DNA from: Metarhizium brunneum
Lineage: Eukaryota; Ascomycota; Sordariomycetes; Hypocreales; Clavicipitaceae
Assembly (NCBI RefSeq): GCF_013426205.1
Contig: NC_089428.1
Coordinates: 2,294,001 to 2,358,000 of the forward strand
Direction of reading: 5' to 3'
Length of the DNA stretch: 64,000 nucleotides
In this document: in pieces, positions 44,601 through 55,828 of the stretch
How positions within the stretch are numbered: the first letter of the stretch is position 1
How the letters are laid out: each line of letters begins with the position of its first letter
The notes under the pieces: model-generated
Told to the model about the DNA's origin: nothing
The model's database searches: none
What the model saw: only the letters and a program-made list of their open reading frames with translations
Position numbers and translations under genes: made by a program

Positions 44601-47600
44601 ACCTCCTTTTCGCTTGACAAGTACTTCCTTCTCGGCTTGGAAGAGAGTACGCCAGTCTAACACAGGGCAACCCGGGCTGATATTGCCTCATAGTCTTGCA
44701 AAGGATATCCGCCATAGGCATACAGTATCAGTATGGAACCAACTAGAGCTAAATACGGTCGACATAATCAACTTTTCTTGTCATACATGGGTCTTGGGGA
44801 TGCAAGCTTGGGGCAAAGGGGCACCTGGGCCCTGGCTACGGATGAGGCTGTCCCTAGAGCTAGTCTTGAAAACGTAGAAGCCGAGTCGGAGCATATATTG
44901 GCCTTGAAGACTCATGAAGTATCCGGTGACTGGATACGACAGCACAAAGACCATATAGCTGGCTTTCCCACTTTGAAGCAAAACGATATATCCTAGTCGT
45001 GGCCTCAGCCCAGGCACTAAACATTCATCATCGTCCAGAACTGAACGGCCGTCCAGTCCCCTCAGGACATGGGCCTGCGCTAACAAGTCAGAATTTGCGT
45101 AGTTCATCCATTGCATTCCACCAAAAACAATTGTTCGACGCCCAACAAGTTTCCAAGCTTTCCAGCGCACTCTGCAGTCCGTTCCTTGGATCCATCACAT
45201 AGCCCCGTCGCTAATGTCGCTCCGGCTCGTTCCTAAACACTTCCTCTATACGCCCTTTCACCTCTCACCACGCCTCTGGGACGCAAGGGTGTAAATAGAT
45301 GGCAAATATACGTACATCAAAGAGTGTGTTGCAAACATCTGCCCCCTCCCCCTTCCATGAAATGTCATGGGGTAAAGTAACTACCAGTAAGGGTTAGGGT
45401 TGTAGTTATCACGGCGCACCCCCCTTTTTTTCCCCTTTTTTTTCTCTCACAGGCAACGATGCTGTATACTCCAAGTACACACCTAGGTCCTCTGGCTTAG
45501 CCTCTCAAGCAGAAACAAGCAATCAAGCCCACTCACCACGCGACACGGACGGAAGCGCCATCAACAGCATCTCAGACGCGCCGAGCATCAAGTACTGACC
45601 CTATAATTACTAGGCCAAGCGATTGAGCCGCTGTTAGTAGCGTCCCGCGTCAAGGCTCAGCTAAACTAACCAGACTTGTAATGTCAATCGATGCACGACT
45701 CACAATCACATGGGACGGTACGCTAACGCAATATGGGAAAAGCAACTCGAACCTTGACTAGACTTTTCAACGCACGGGACCTACATGTCCCATCAATCCT
45801 ACCGATATGTCGGCTTCGCTAGTCTGGGCGTGTGCTACAACTCCCAGCGGCTTGCTTTGCACGTGGCTCCTTTCGTTTCAAAAGCCTTGTTACAACCTCA
45901 TTCGACCATCGTTGTATACTTCAAGTCATTACCGTTGCGTCAGTCAGCTCCACGAGCCTTCCCCCTTCAAGACACATCATCATCTGGTCCCTACTTCATC
46001 GCTCGCATCATATCCCCATGTACCACTTGCAAGTACCATCAGTCATTCACAAGCAATCAAGACGTGATACGGGAATAAGCTTAATCATTGATTCTCGCGC
46101 CATCGCACTCAATTGCCCAATCCATCATCCGCTTCTGTCTGTCCATTTTGCCACAAAATTCCTGTCTCTTGAACCATCAACTCTTGTTCCCAGTCATCAC
46201 TGTTTCCCACCGCATACAGCAGTTCCCCTGAACATGTCAGGGGGAACCCGAGCACACCATCCATTTCTTTTTCCTTTCGCTTGCTGTACCTGATTGCTTC
46301 GGCTCCCTCTGTCTAATCCAGCGCGCGTCACCGTCGTCATCGAATAATACAAAATAAAAAGAGTGAGAATCGTTCATATTTCGTGCTCGTCCGCGCGGGG
46401 CTTTTGTCTCCTTGCTGGTCTCCAAATACTTTTTTTTTTCATTTCCCACTGTCCTCAAACGTCCCTTTTCTTCCTTTTCTTGCGTTCCCCACCACCAATG
46501 ATTATACGCGCCCTTGTTTCAAATTCTCGGTTGCCAACTGCTGCCATATTATGCTTGATGCAATCACAAGTCTCTGCAGCTTGGTATTTGAAACACCCAG
46601 AGGTTCATGAGCACCCATAGAGAAGGAGTTACTCAGTGTGTCCAGGCACCAAACAGTACAAGCGGCAGATTCCCTAGACACATCCCATCACCAAGCATGT
46701 ACGCGCGCCGTTCCTAGTTCACAACAGCCACTCACAGCCTCGCTGGGTATATCCATCGCAGGTGCATTAAATCGTTTCGTCAAGAAAGTAGCGTGACAGT
46801 GTCCGTTGGTCATTCCCGTAGTCAGTAGCCGGTTCCGTATGACCCCAAATAAAATCGTTGAAATGAAAGTTCATCAATTGCGGAGAAAAAACACATCCCT
46901 TGTCTAGCCAGCTGGAAAGGTCATTGCCCTGAATGAAAAAGAAGAAGACCGGGGAAGTGATTTGGCGTAGACAAGGGAGTGCTCCGACAGAGAAAAATGT
47001 GCGGCAAGAAAAAAAAAGGCACATAGACAGTGCAGGACAATCTTGCACGCGCCCTGTGTAAATTTGTCGTTGCTGGTCTCGCCGGACGGTATCGTAAGCA
47101 AGTAGTTTCAAGGCATCATCGGCTGCACCAGTCAAGCTGCCTTCTGACATTGAATCCGGGTAAAGGTCGTCCATCCGTATTCAAAATTAAAAAAAAAAAA
47201 AAAAGAGTAAAACAAGACCCAGAATCTTTTTTCTTTCCCAATCAGAGTCCCGAGAAAAGTAGAAGAAAAAAACAAGAGGGTGAGAGAGACGTTATAGAAG
47301 GCCCCCTGCCTGAGGGTAAAACAGTGATGGATCATGCTTTGATTGAAAAGAACACCCGTTTTTAAAGGAAATATCCAGGCAGTACAAAGTCAAGCGTTGA
47401 TGAGGTCGGAAAAAAAGGAAACAAGACAAAAATTCGCAAAACTTCAGGCAACATCGTTCCTCCTACAAAAGGCGCACCAGCAACAGTCCACTTAGCATAC
47501 AAGTGCCGGCGGAACGGTTCAAGATGCGCACGTTCAAGGAGCCTCGGTGTCTGTCCTTTCAATACTCCAGGTAGCCAGTCGAGCAATTGTGTGGCACAAA

Positions 47601-47636
47601 GGGTCAGAAGGGACAGACGTATCACGAATGTTGAAT
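41690..47636. other. Gene-poor 6 kb stretch with pyrimidine/purine tracts
   Basis: No ORF here is supportable. The left part is the promoter side of the membrane-protein gene. It includes four TACGGAGTA copies (42597, 42995 and an inverted pair at 43454/43464). From about 44250 to 47400 the plus strand has many C/T-rich runs, a T15 tract (44560-44574) and an A16 tract (47189-47204). The part next to 47637 is 3' flank of the zinc-knuckle gene. Long untranslated RNA or non-coding transcripts are possible but not shown. Confidence 0.4.
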
Positions 47637-48425
47637 TTAAGCCACGGGGGCAATAGGAGCCACCGGTGCCTGAGCAGCAGGGACGCTTCCCATATCGACT
47701 TCGGGAGCGATCTCACCGCTAGCGTTCTTCTGAGGGCAGTCGCGAGAAATGTGACCAGCCTCACCGCACTGGTAGCAAGTCTTGCCAGCAGTGTTCAGAG
47801 GGCCGCCGTTCGGGGCGGTACAGTCGCGAGAAATGTGACCGAGCTTGCCGCAGGCGTAGCACTTCATAGCCTGAGCCTGGCAATCCCGAGCAAAGTGGTT
47901 GGGACCACCGCACTTGTAACAGGTAGCAGGACGAGGACCGCCAGAGAACCCGCCGCGTCCAGCGAAGCCGCCGGCAAATCCGCCGCGTCCCATGGGAGCA
48001 CCACGGCCCATCGGGCCAACCGGATTAGGGCACGCGCGCTAGGAATGACATGTCAGCAATGGTTTCGGCTAAGATTTACCACTTGGGGATTACGCACTGC
48101 CAGATGACCAGGCTGGCCGCAGTTGTAGCAGCGTCCACTGGTAGCACTGCCGCTAAGGCGCAGAGTAGGGCAGTCGGCTTGAACGTGACCGAGACCCTGG
48201 CAGTGGTAGCACTGTTTTGCCTCTGTCGTTCGAGGAAGGGGGCAGCCGTTGGACTCGTGGCCAGGCTGCTTGCCTATGTATGTGTTTGTTAGAACGGCCG
48301 TCGCGCAAGTCGGCGTCGGGAGGAATCGTACAGTTGTAGCATAGGCGCTCGGATGAGGAGCAAACTTCAGCATAGTGGCCGACATTGCCACATTTGTAGC
48401 AGGCACGACGAGAGAGAGAAGACAT
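47637..48425 (-). CDS. gis2: Seven CCHC zinc-knuckle nucleic-acid-binding protein (Gis2/Byr3/CNBP type)
   Basis: Exons 48425-48332, 48273-48098 and 48038-47637 join in phase (introns 58 and 59 nt) to 223 residues. Seven zinc knuckles of the form CX2CX4HX4C are present: CYKCGNVGHYAEVC, CYNCKQPGHESNGC, CYHCQGLGHVQADC, CYNCGQPGHLARAC, CYKCGGPNHFARDC, CYACGKLGHISRDC and CYQCGEAGHISRDC. A glycine/arginine-rich linker (GRGGFAGGFAGRGGFSGG) separates knuckles 4 and 5, as in fungal Gis2. The C-terminus is Ala/Pro-rich. Gis2/CNBP proteins bind single-stranded nucleic acid and mRNAs in the cytoplasm and affect translation (family knowledge). ATG 48425 is directly followed by the first knuckle. A perfect 13-bp inverted repeat lies 472 bp upstream. 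Confidence 0.92.
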
Positions 48426-48896
48426 ATTGGTGGAGATTTTAGTGTCTGTGACAATATCAGAGTTAGCAATACAGTCAAGCATGCCAGTATAAATAGCTCG
48501 TTATTTGTGTTCGGAATGCTCCTCGTAGCCGAGGTTTTGATTGCCCCCAACCAAGTCATCAATTCTATTGCTATCGAATTGGTGCTAGGCTGCGTCCTGA
48601 AGGAGCGTGTGATGTTTTGCCAGGAATATGAGATGAAACGACTCAGAGGATTTGTCCTCATCTTCAGTCTCGTTCTTAAATCCGGTGCATGCCGTGAATA
48701 TATAAGAGGTCGCAGGGGCTGGGAGATAACACGGAAGCATGTTTTCAGTTGGCCTGGGCCGTCACCTGATGACAGGTCGAGGCCCGGTCAAAGCCACCAT
48801 GCATGTAGAGAGTTGGTGCGACCATTGCGTCGGGCTGGGAGATAGACGCCAGGTCTGTCACATGGAGATGGTACAGCTATTGTCCCCGTTGCGGTA

Positions 48897-48923
48897 GATG
48901 CATTGGTGATTCACCAATGCATC
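48897..48923. repeat. Perfect 13-bp inverted repeat with 1-nt centre
   Basis: GATGCATTGGTGA is followed, after a single T, by its exact reverse complement TCACCAATGCATC. It lies about 470 bp upstream of the zinc-knuckle start codon. Could be a dimeric transcription-factor site or a cruciform; function unknown. Confidence 0.7.
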
Positions 48924-50859
48924 ATCACCACAGTACGGTGCGCTGATGCCATCGTGTCGGTGATAAGCGACCGCAAGCGCCAGTCGCGTAGGCTACAAGA
49001 CCGCCCAAGACACGAGCATGACGGTCTGGCGATGGCCGAACCAAGTTACATGACTAGATTCGCGACGGTGTGCGGTGGCTGCGCGGGGAGGGCAACGACG
49101 CTCCGAATGGTTTGGCTAATCGCAAAGCCGCCAGCTCTAGTCAGAGCGCGTCGAGAAGGGCTCCGTTCATCGGACTTCCACTGGACTTTTACGACGAGAC
49201 GGGCGACAGGCAGGCGAAACGGAGTCGAGTTGGTGCAGGAGAGAGCGCAAAGTTGAAGAGTAGAATCGCGAAGGGCTTGTCGAGCAGAGCCGGGGAACGA
49301 GAGGGGGGAGGGGGCATAGGGGAGCGCACATCATCACACACCTTTGGTAGGACAAAAAAAAAGATGGAAGCGTTAAGCAGCGTGAAGGGGAAAAAATTCG
49401 TCAAGATGAGAAAACGTAAAAAGGTACTTCGACTTCCAAGCGAGGCCACGACAACGTCGACAACCACCTAACAATTCCGTTCCGTCGAAGAGAATTGGTG
49501 AAGGGACGAAAAATTTTTGCACGACGGGCGGATAATTAATTACGATGGGGGGGAGGCAGTGGTCCTCCTGGTGGTCGCTGGCGCTGGGCATTGCCGGGGC
49601 AGGAGCAATGCGACAGAGCGACGGGGGCCATCGAGGAAGGACCAGCAGCGTTGGCTCCGGCGTTGGGGCGGCTTGAGGGCTGCGTCTGGACCGAAAAGCG
49701 GGTCCTGCTGAAAATCCAGGCGCCAAATGGTCCCTAGGCAGGGGCAGGCGCGAATAACACGGTGCTGGAGGACATGATCTCGTCAATATCTAACGTCGCC
49801 ATGCAGCAACGTGGCATTATCTCTCGTTCAATTAGCACGATAATCTAGAGGAGAGACTACTGGCGCACGAGGCTAAGAGCATGTACTTCGTAGCCATGTG
49901 CAGGGAGAGTCGCAGGCAAAACAGACCTAGAATCTTGCTGTGCCTAAATTCCCCGATCTTAAGGAGGTACATGAGTATTTTGGTACAGAGTCCCCAGCTC
50001 TTGGATTGTGTTGGACCAGACACATCAACTTGAATCACTTTTATCCGCAGGAGCTGCGCTGTTCCATTCCCACATCAACGGATTAAAATTCCAGGTTGCC
50101 AGCAGAATTGAGTACGCGATTGTCACCATGGGGAAAGCTGGCGGTCTACGGTTTCCTGATGCAATCTCCTTTCTCCAGTCGCCGCGTTGTGTAAACTTGC
50201 TTCGTACTGATACCTGGCATGCTCTACTATTTCTGTGCGGCAACCTTGTCTCTACCTGATTCACAAAGTGCTTAATATCACGCATCGAGTAGCGTTGAGG
50301 TACCCTTCTTGCTATTTCGGCCTAGTGGCTCCTGCATAAGGTACCTCGACACTCTGTTCCAAGCTTGGAAGGCGGGGGAGCCGACAGCTTCCAAGATCTA
50401 ATTTCAACTCTGCCTTGGATTGTGATTTTCACCTGCTGACCCGTTGGCTAATAAGCGTGCGCCATCCCAGCAAACTCTTCATCACTTAGTGCACAGCGAA
50501 GCAGGCCACATGTGTCTGTCGTCCTGGCTTCGATATTTTCAGCCCGACTGCGGAGTACTACCAAGTGGCACTTGAGCCATACGTGCCATTCCATTTCCAA
50601 CGACCAACTTCCATCATATCAACAAACTCATCCACGACGCATGAACTAGTGTTTCATTAAGAAACTTTGTCCAATTGCAAGAAAGTCTCTTCTCATTCAA
50701 ACTAGCAAGACCGGCTCTCGGGACCGTGGTATAAAAGGGATCGACCGCCTGCTAACCGAGGCTACCAACCCGCTTTGCCTCGTGCAAAGCCGAAAAGAAT
50801 CTAAATATCAAACTGCCTCAATGCCACATACGTCAAATTTAAACTAAGCCACACAAACA

Positions 50860-50965
50860 ATCTAATAGCGCTATCAGGGGTCGAACCCAACCTCCTTACA
50901 GCCCGGGAGATAAGCCCACGACTACTTGCCACGCGCGGATCCGCTACCCGGGGACTGACCACGCA
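50860..50965 (-). repeat. tRNA-like segment, possible SINE head or tRNA relic
   Basis: On the minus strand a B-box GGTTCGACCCC (near 50868-50880) is preceded by an A-box-like TGGCAAGTAGTCG at tRNA-like spacing. The 3' end reads TGATAGCGCT, but no 5' acceptor partner is present and the anticodon arm is poor, so it is not a working tRNA. tRNA-derived SINEs have this arrangement; a second copy was not found in the window. Confidence 0.35.
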
Positions 50966-51761
50966 AAACGACGATTTGATATCCGCACCACTTGGACACC
51001 ATCTACGCAGCCAGCACGGGACTACACTCGAAACAAAACACCAAGACACCCAGCACGCTCGTATTCTCGGCACGGTTTGAATTCTCCCTGCCTCTCCATT
51101 GACGACGCCATAAACTTGCGTTGAATACGAATAACTATACAGTGGACGCCCAGACACAAATGCAACTGATGCTCTTGACAACACGCTCTACTAGATACAA
51201 CATCGATGCCGGACCAATTTTCAGAACAACCCATGCTTCATGCTAAAGAAGCGGACAGATGGTCGCGATGCAAACCCAGTTATAATACCCAACCCATAAA
51301 AGCAACCTCCGGCTAGTGGTAAACGGCGGAGAATTCGGCAGTAGTAGCTCTCTAGAGCCTCACTCGACCCTAGCAGTGGCTTGACGGGCACGAGGCTCAC
51401 GCCAAATCCGCCAATGGCCTGCCGGTGACCAAGACCGGATCTGTGTAAACGTGTCATACACGATGACACGATTCCCAGTCATTCAAAAAAGACCACTGGG
51501 CTAGTGAGGCATGGCACAGGAACCAGTGACCTCTTGCCGGAGCCATATCTTGCCACCACCGCAAGTCCATCGCCCAACAGTTCGGACCATTGAGCCATGT
51601 TGGTCTCCCCTGAACCAAAGTGCAGCCTAGTAACTCCAAGACCCACGACTATAAGTAGACAGCATTTGGAAGCAAAAAGAAGATTCCATCTGATGCACGG
51701 CTTTTGTAAGGTATACTCATTCCTCGATGGCATATGATACAACCATTCCATCGCCAGCAAT

Positions 51762-53070
51762 TCAAGCACTCGGCACGGGAGGCACCCCCGCCCCAGAGAC
51801 AGTGTACGTCTGCGGCGGGGGCGCCATAGACCGCGGCCGGGCCTCAACCACGTACGAGATGCCGTCGTCGGAGGCATACGACGGGGGCCTCGGGCCGGCG
51901 GCCGTGTCTGGACGCCGCGGCACGGGTTCCGCAGCCTCGTTGCGCTGCCAGAACAGCCGGTTGGGATCGACGCGCTGACGTTGCATTAGCAAAACCACTT
52001 CACCCTTTATATAGATCATGCTGGCTGGTGCACCTACCACGCTTTCTCTCCATAGGCCATACGCCGGCGGTCGGCTCTGGGCCGCCTCGCTCTCAATGCC
52101 CGCGGCCTCCTCGTCCCGCGCCAGCACCACGGGGATGGGCTTCGGGGGCACCACGTAGCCCCCCGGCCCCATCATCTCCGGCAGCCGTCGCCTCCGTGTC
52201 CTGTCGCCGCGCGAGACAATCACGCAGAGACGTACGACGCTGTAGCAGAAGAACAGCGTGGCGGAGAGGATGATGAGTATGATCATGATGGTCACCTCCC
52301 CGCGGGAAATGTGGTTGGTCAAAGCTAATCCTAGATCTGGGTCCCCGGGGGGTTTCAGTAACCATGAACGGAACTGTCTGCGTAATAGACACCATGGATG
52401 ATGCCGACACACAAAAGGGGCAAAGAAAGAGGGAAATTTTTTGCTACTTACAGACGGCGAGGAGCGTGGCCAGAAACATGCCCGACACGAAACATGTCAG
52501 GATCTGGGAGCGGACGTGGCGCGACTTTACCCACGGGAAGCAGAACATGAACTTCCTGGGGTGCGGCTTTCTGCTGTCTCGGCTGCCGGCGTCCTGGGAT
52601 GGCGGCTGCTGCTGATCCTCGGAGCTGATGGCGACTATCATCGGCCGCTCGGGGGGGGTGTTGCCGTATCCAAGGTGACTGAGCGAATCTCTCGGTGGTG
52701 CTGTCGAGGCCACGGGCTCGGGGGGTAATGGCCGCTGCGCCTCCAACGATGCCATTGGAATTGGCGATGGCAAAGAACTCGGAGGGTGCCCGGACTCGCT
52801 GTATCTCGACGAGGTGAATGTAAGTCGTCGTGGGGGCTCTTCTGGGGATTTTGGGCCATCGTCGTTTGTAGTTTGCTGTGAAGGCCGTGGCGGGAAAGAA
52901 GGTATCCTGTCCAGGATGGCTCTCTGCCGTGATGTCGATGCCTCTGCCGCTGTATTCATCTGTGCCACGCCAATATCCCGCTCAACATGCTCGCTTGTTC
53001 GTCTTTCGTTTCGAGCCCGCCGCAAGAGGTCAGCTCGCAGCCTCTCCATCGCACCGTGCCCTCGTGCCAT
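51762..53070 (-). CDS. Hypothetical two-TM membrane protein
   Basis: Exons 53070-52452, 52336-52038 and 51974-51762 join in phase (introns 115 and 63 nt) to 376 residues. The N-terminal 185 residues are hydrophilic, Arg/Ser/Pro-rich. The first intron junction falls inside a hydrophobic helix (ILTCFVSGMFLATLLAV then YLGLALTN), and a second helix follows (IMIILIILSATLFFCYSVVRL). The C-terminal 120 residues are Pro/Arg-rich. The start at 53070 (ATGGCACGA) may not be the first: an acceptor-like TTTCAG at about 53113 and an open frame suggest an upstream exon. The second intron (51975-52037) is a multiple of three without stops, so retention would only add 21 residues. No family recognised. Confidence 0.65.
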
Positions 53071-54532
53071 GATGTCGGATACAGTCTGTGGAACTTGGGG
53101 CGCGTCAAAGAGCTGAAATCATGGTTTACCAAGCCGTTATAATATTCTCGCTCCCATGCAAAAATATTCCCACCACCAGTCGTGTAGTCATTTAACAGAA
53201 AAAAAATGTGAATGTTTGCAACACCTTGTCGCCCCAGCGGACCCTCCTCAAAAGCCCGCTGAATTGGGGAGGAGAAAAATTGAGCACTTGGTCCCGTCTA
53301 TAAGCAACAAAGAGGAAAACTCGCAGGTGAAAAGGCGGCGGGGTTAGAGCAATCGTGATTGTTGGTCAATGTCTCAAGGACTTATACAGACTAGAAGGGA
53401 TGGAGATGGTGGCTTTCTTGTCCCCCGAGACTAATTCGGCCAAATGCTGGTCCCCGGGATCGCAGACCCCAACCCCCAGGATGGCCGTGAAATGAAAAAA
53501 GAGAGATCAAGAAACAAGGGAGAAAGCGACCGTCGGTAAAAATATAATGCTAAAACTTTTCTAGAGGAAGGGGGGAGGAGGAGAAAAGGGTACAATGGAG
53601 ACGATGTTTGGAGAAATTGGCACAAGACGTCTAACGAGATGAGACCCGAGGTCACGAACCAGGTGCACGACACAAGCTGCCCGCACTACGCACGCAGCGA
53701 GCAGGTAAACACACTGCGACACGAAAGGTTCAGGCAGGCCGCTCTGTCCAACACGACGGTGGTAAGAGGACTCAGGAGGCCTGCGCCATGTGTCTCACGG
53801 TTGACTGCATGCCCGGCATCCTCAGGATGAGTAACGACGACGGAAACAGGTAAAGCAGGCACAGGCACACGACCAAAGGGCTGCGCCATCCGGAGGCTGT
53901 CTGTGCCGGGGTTCGGGGATGGGCGGCCCAGCGAGCAGCAGCAAAGTCGTGGGGAAAGGCTAATGTTGATGAGGCAGGGGGACAGTTCATGTAGGGCCCC
54001 GGCGAGCAGGAATCAAAGAGAGACATCAATTGATGTCAATACATGACCCCTTGAGGCAGGGCGAAAAAGGTTCAGGGTTCCCTGGGGCCGATCGCTGGTC
54101 GAGCAACGGCGAAACAGCTTGCCCAGCGAGTGCCAGAGGGCGGCAGAGGGCCATTGCTGCGACAATTGGCGTGTTGCAGAGTTTCACTGCGGCTGCCAAA
54201 ATCCAATCAATCCCACGGCCGCCAGAGGCGCTGTTTCATCATCCCTGCAGTCGACTTGCCTGGTCATGGGCGCTTGCGATGCGCTCGAGATCCGTCCATT
54301 GACTTTGGACCCTGGCAGAAGCGAACAAGTCCATCCATCATGCCGCAGGGAAGCGCCAAAGGCGACAAAAAAAGAGGGCGCGTAATGCGGAGTAGTACTC
54401 TGTACTCTGCTGGCTGGTTCGTGTTGATCCATTGATGGGGTCCATCAGCCTCTCACGCAGTGCCCTAGATCAGTGTTGTATGCATCCGCACAATGTGCTC
54501 CAAAGCACCAGGCTCATCTGAAATACATACGT
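53071..54532. other. Spacer without supported gene
   Basis: Promoter/possible first exon of the two-TM protein plus the 3' flank of the aminotransferase gene. A degenerate inverted pair of the TACGGAGTA-type motif is at 54386-54404. No gene. Confidence 0.4.
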
Positions 54533-55828
54533 CTATTGCCTATGGCCATGAGTCTGCACCTCATTCATGGCCGCTAGGATCCGCCTCAAACCCTCATCTA
54601 GATGATCCCTCCTCTGCGTAAACACGATCCTGAACCACCCCGGCCTCTCCGAGCCAAACTGTAGCCCCGACGCAAGGAACACTCTTTGCCGCAGCAGGGC
54701 ATCATTAACCGCCTGGTCGATACCTCGGCCATCATCGATGTGTCGTTCACGATACGCACTTCCCAGATCCACCCACAGGAAAAAGGCTGCATTCACCCCT
54801 GCCGCATACTCGATGCCGTTGCTTCGCGCCCACTGCACAACATGCTCGTAATTCTCGGCCAGCTTCGTCCGGTTCTGCAAAATATACCCATCTATCCAGG
54901 CGTCATCCTCCAGTATATTTGCCACGACGTGGTCGGATATCGACGACGACGAGCTGTACAGCGACGGCGGCACCAGCGCCCGGTGCAGGCCCGGATTGTT
55001 CTGCGATATGATGGCTCCCAGCCGCAACCCGTTGGCCCCAAAATCCTTAGAAATACCCCAGATGACGTGCACGAGCGCAGGGTCGATGACTCCCGCGGTA
55101 TTAATGGAAAGCACCGACTCAAAGGGGGCAATCTCGACTCCCTGGTCGACCGTGTTGGTAAACGTGGACAGTGCATAAATTTCGTCGCATATCAGGTGCA
55201 CCTGGTGCCTTTGGCAAAGCCTCATCAGCGCCAGCAGCACCTTGCGAGGATAGCTTCGTCCCAGAGGATTATGGGGATGTGCCAGGATTAACCCGGCGAC
55301 TCGCTTGCCCTTTGCCTGCGCGTCCCGTATCGCGTCCTCGTATTTCGGCACGCCGTCTACGCCGAGGGGATCTGCATCGTCAAAGTCCACCATGGCGAGC
55401 TGCGTGCCCATCCGCAGCGTCACGTCCGGCACAAAGGTCCCGTAGTACGGCTTCCCGAGGAGGAAGACGTCGCCCGGGTTCCCGAATGCCCACGCCGTGT
55501 GCTCCAGGGCCGAGCTGCAGCCGTTCGAGATGGTCAAGTGTGAGGGCTCGACCGTCACAACAGGATGGAAGTGTCTGGTCAGGAACCGGGCCAGCGCACT
55601 CTTGAGACGCTTTTTGCCATCGCCATATGTAAAGTCCTCGTTTGGTAGGGCCATGTTTCTGTGCATGTGTTCCGAGAGCATGTCGTGCATAAGCACATTT
55701 TCTGCTACGCCGAGACTGACGAAGCCATTGGGATTGTTCTGCGGGTCCCAGATGTTTTGGAGGACTTCCCAGAAGAAGAATTTGGGATCTGGTTTGGATA
55801 GGTCTTGTGCTCGCGTAGACAGTGCCAT
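54533..55828 (-). CDS. Class I/II aminotransferase, ACC-synthase-like
   Basis: Single-exon ORF of 431 residues from ATG 55828 (ACCATGGCA). Fold-type I PLP features are complete: NGCSSALEH (residues 102-110, cofactor phosphate region), AHPHNPLG with Asn187, CDEIYALS with Asp215, and the Schiff-base lysine K261 in GISKDFGANGLRLG, with Arg266-equivalent R269. The N-terminal VSLGVAENVLM is the pattern shared with 1-aminocyclopropane-1-carboxylate synthases and related fungal enzymes. Fungal members may make ACC, act as aminotransferases on aromatic or branched amino acids, or serve secondary metabolism; no biosynthetic partner genes are adjacent. Probably cytosolic, since no targeting signal is visible. 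Confidence 0.88.
   Translation of the reverse strand: MALSTRAQDLSKPDPKFFFWEVLQNIWDPQNNPNGFVSLGVAENVLMHDMLSEHMHRNMALPNEDFTYGDGKKRLKSALARFLTRHFHPVVTVEPSHLTISNGCSSALEHTAWAFGNPGDVFLLGKPYYGTFVPDVTLRMGTQLAMVDFDDADPLGVDGVPKYEDAIRDAQAKGKRVAGLILAHPHNPLGRSYPRKVLLALMRLCQRHQVHLICDEIYALSTFTNTVDQGVEIAPFESVLSINTAGVIDPALVHVIWGISKDFGANGLRLGAIISQNNPGLHRALVPPSLYSSSSSISDHVVANILEDDAWIDGYILQNRTKLAENYEHVVQWARSNGIEYAAGVNAAFFLWVDLGSAYRERHIDDGRGIDQAVNDALLRQRVFLASGLQFGSERPGWFRIVFTQRRDHLDEGLRRILAAMNEVQTHGHRQ

Larger units (their letters stand above)
48426..51761. other. Gene-free 3.3 kb stretch
   Basis: Holds the zinc-knuckle promoter and the 3' side of the next gene. It contains the palindrome at 48897, a TATA-like GTATAAAAGG at about 50729, and a tRNA-like segment at 50860-50965. 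No ORF is supported. Confidence 0.4.

Noticed and set aside
45388..45403. Telomere-like AGGGTTAGGGTT words
   Set aside because: Only two TTAGGG-type units inside the chromosome segment; chance is likely.
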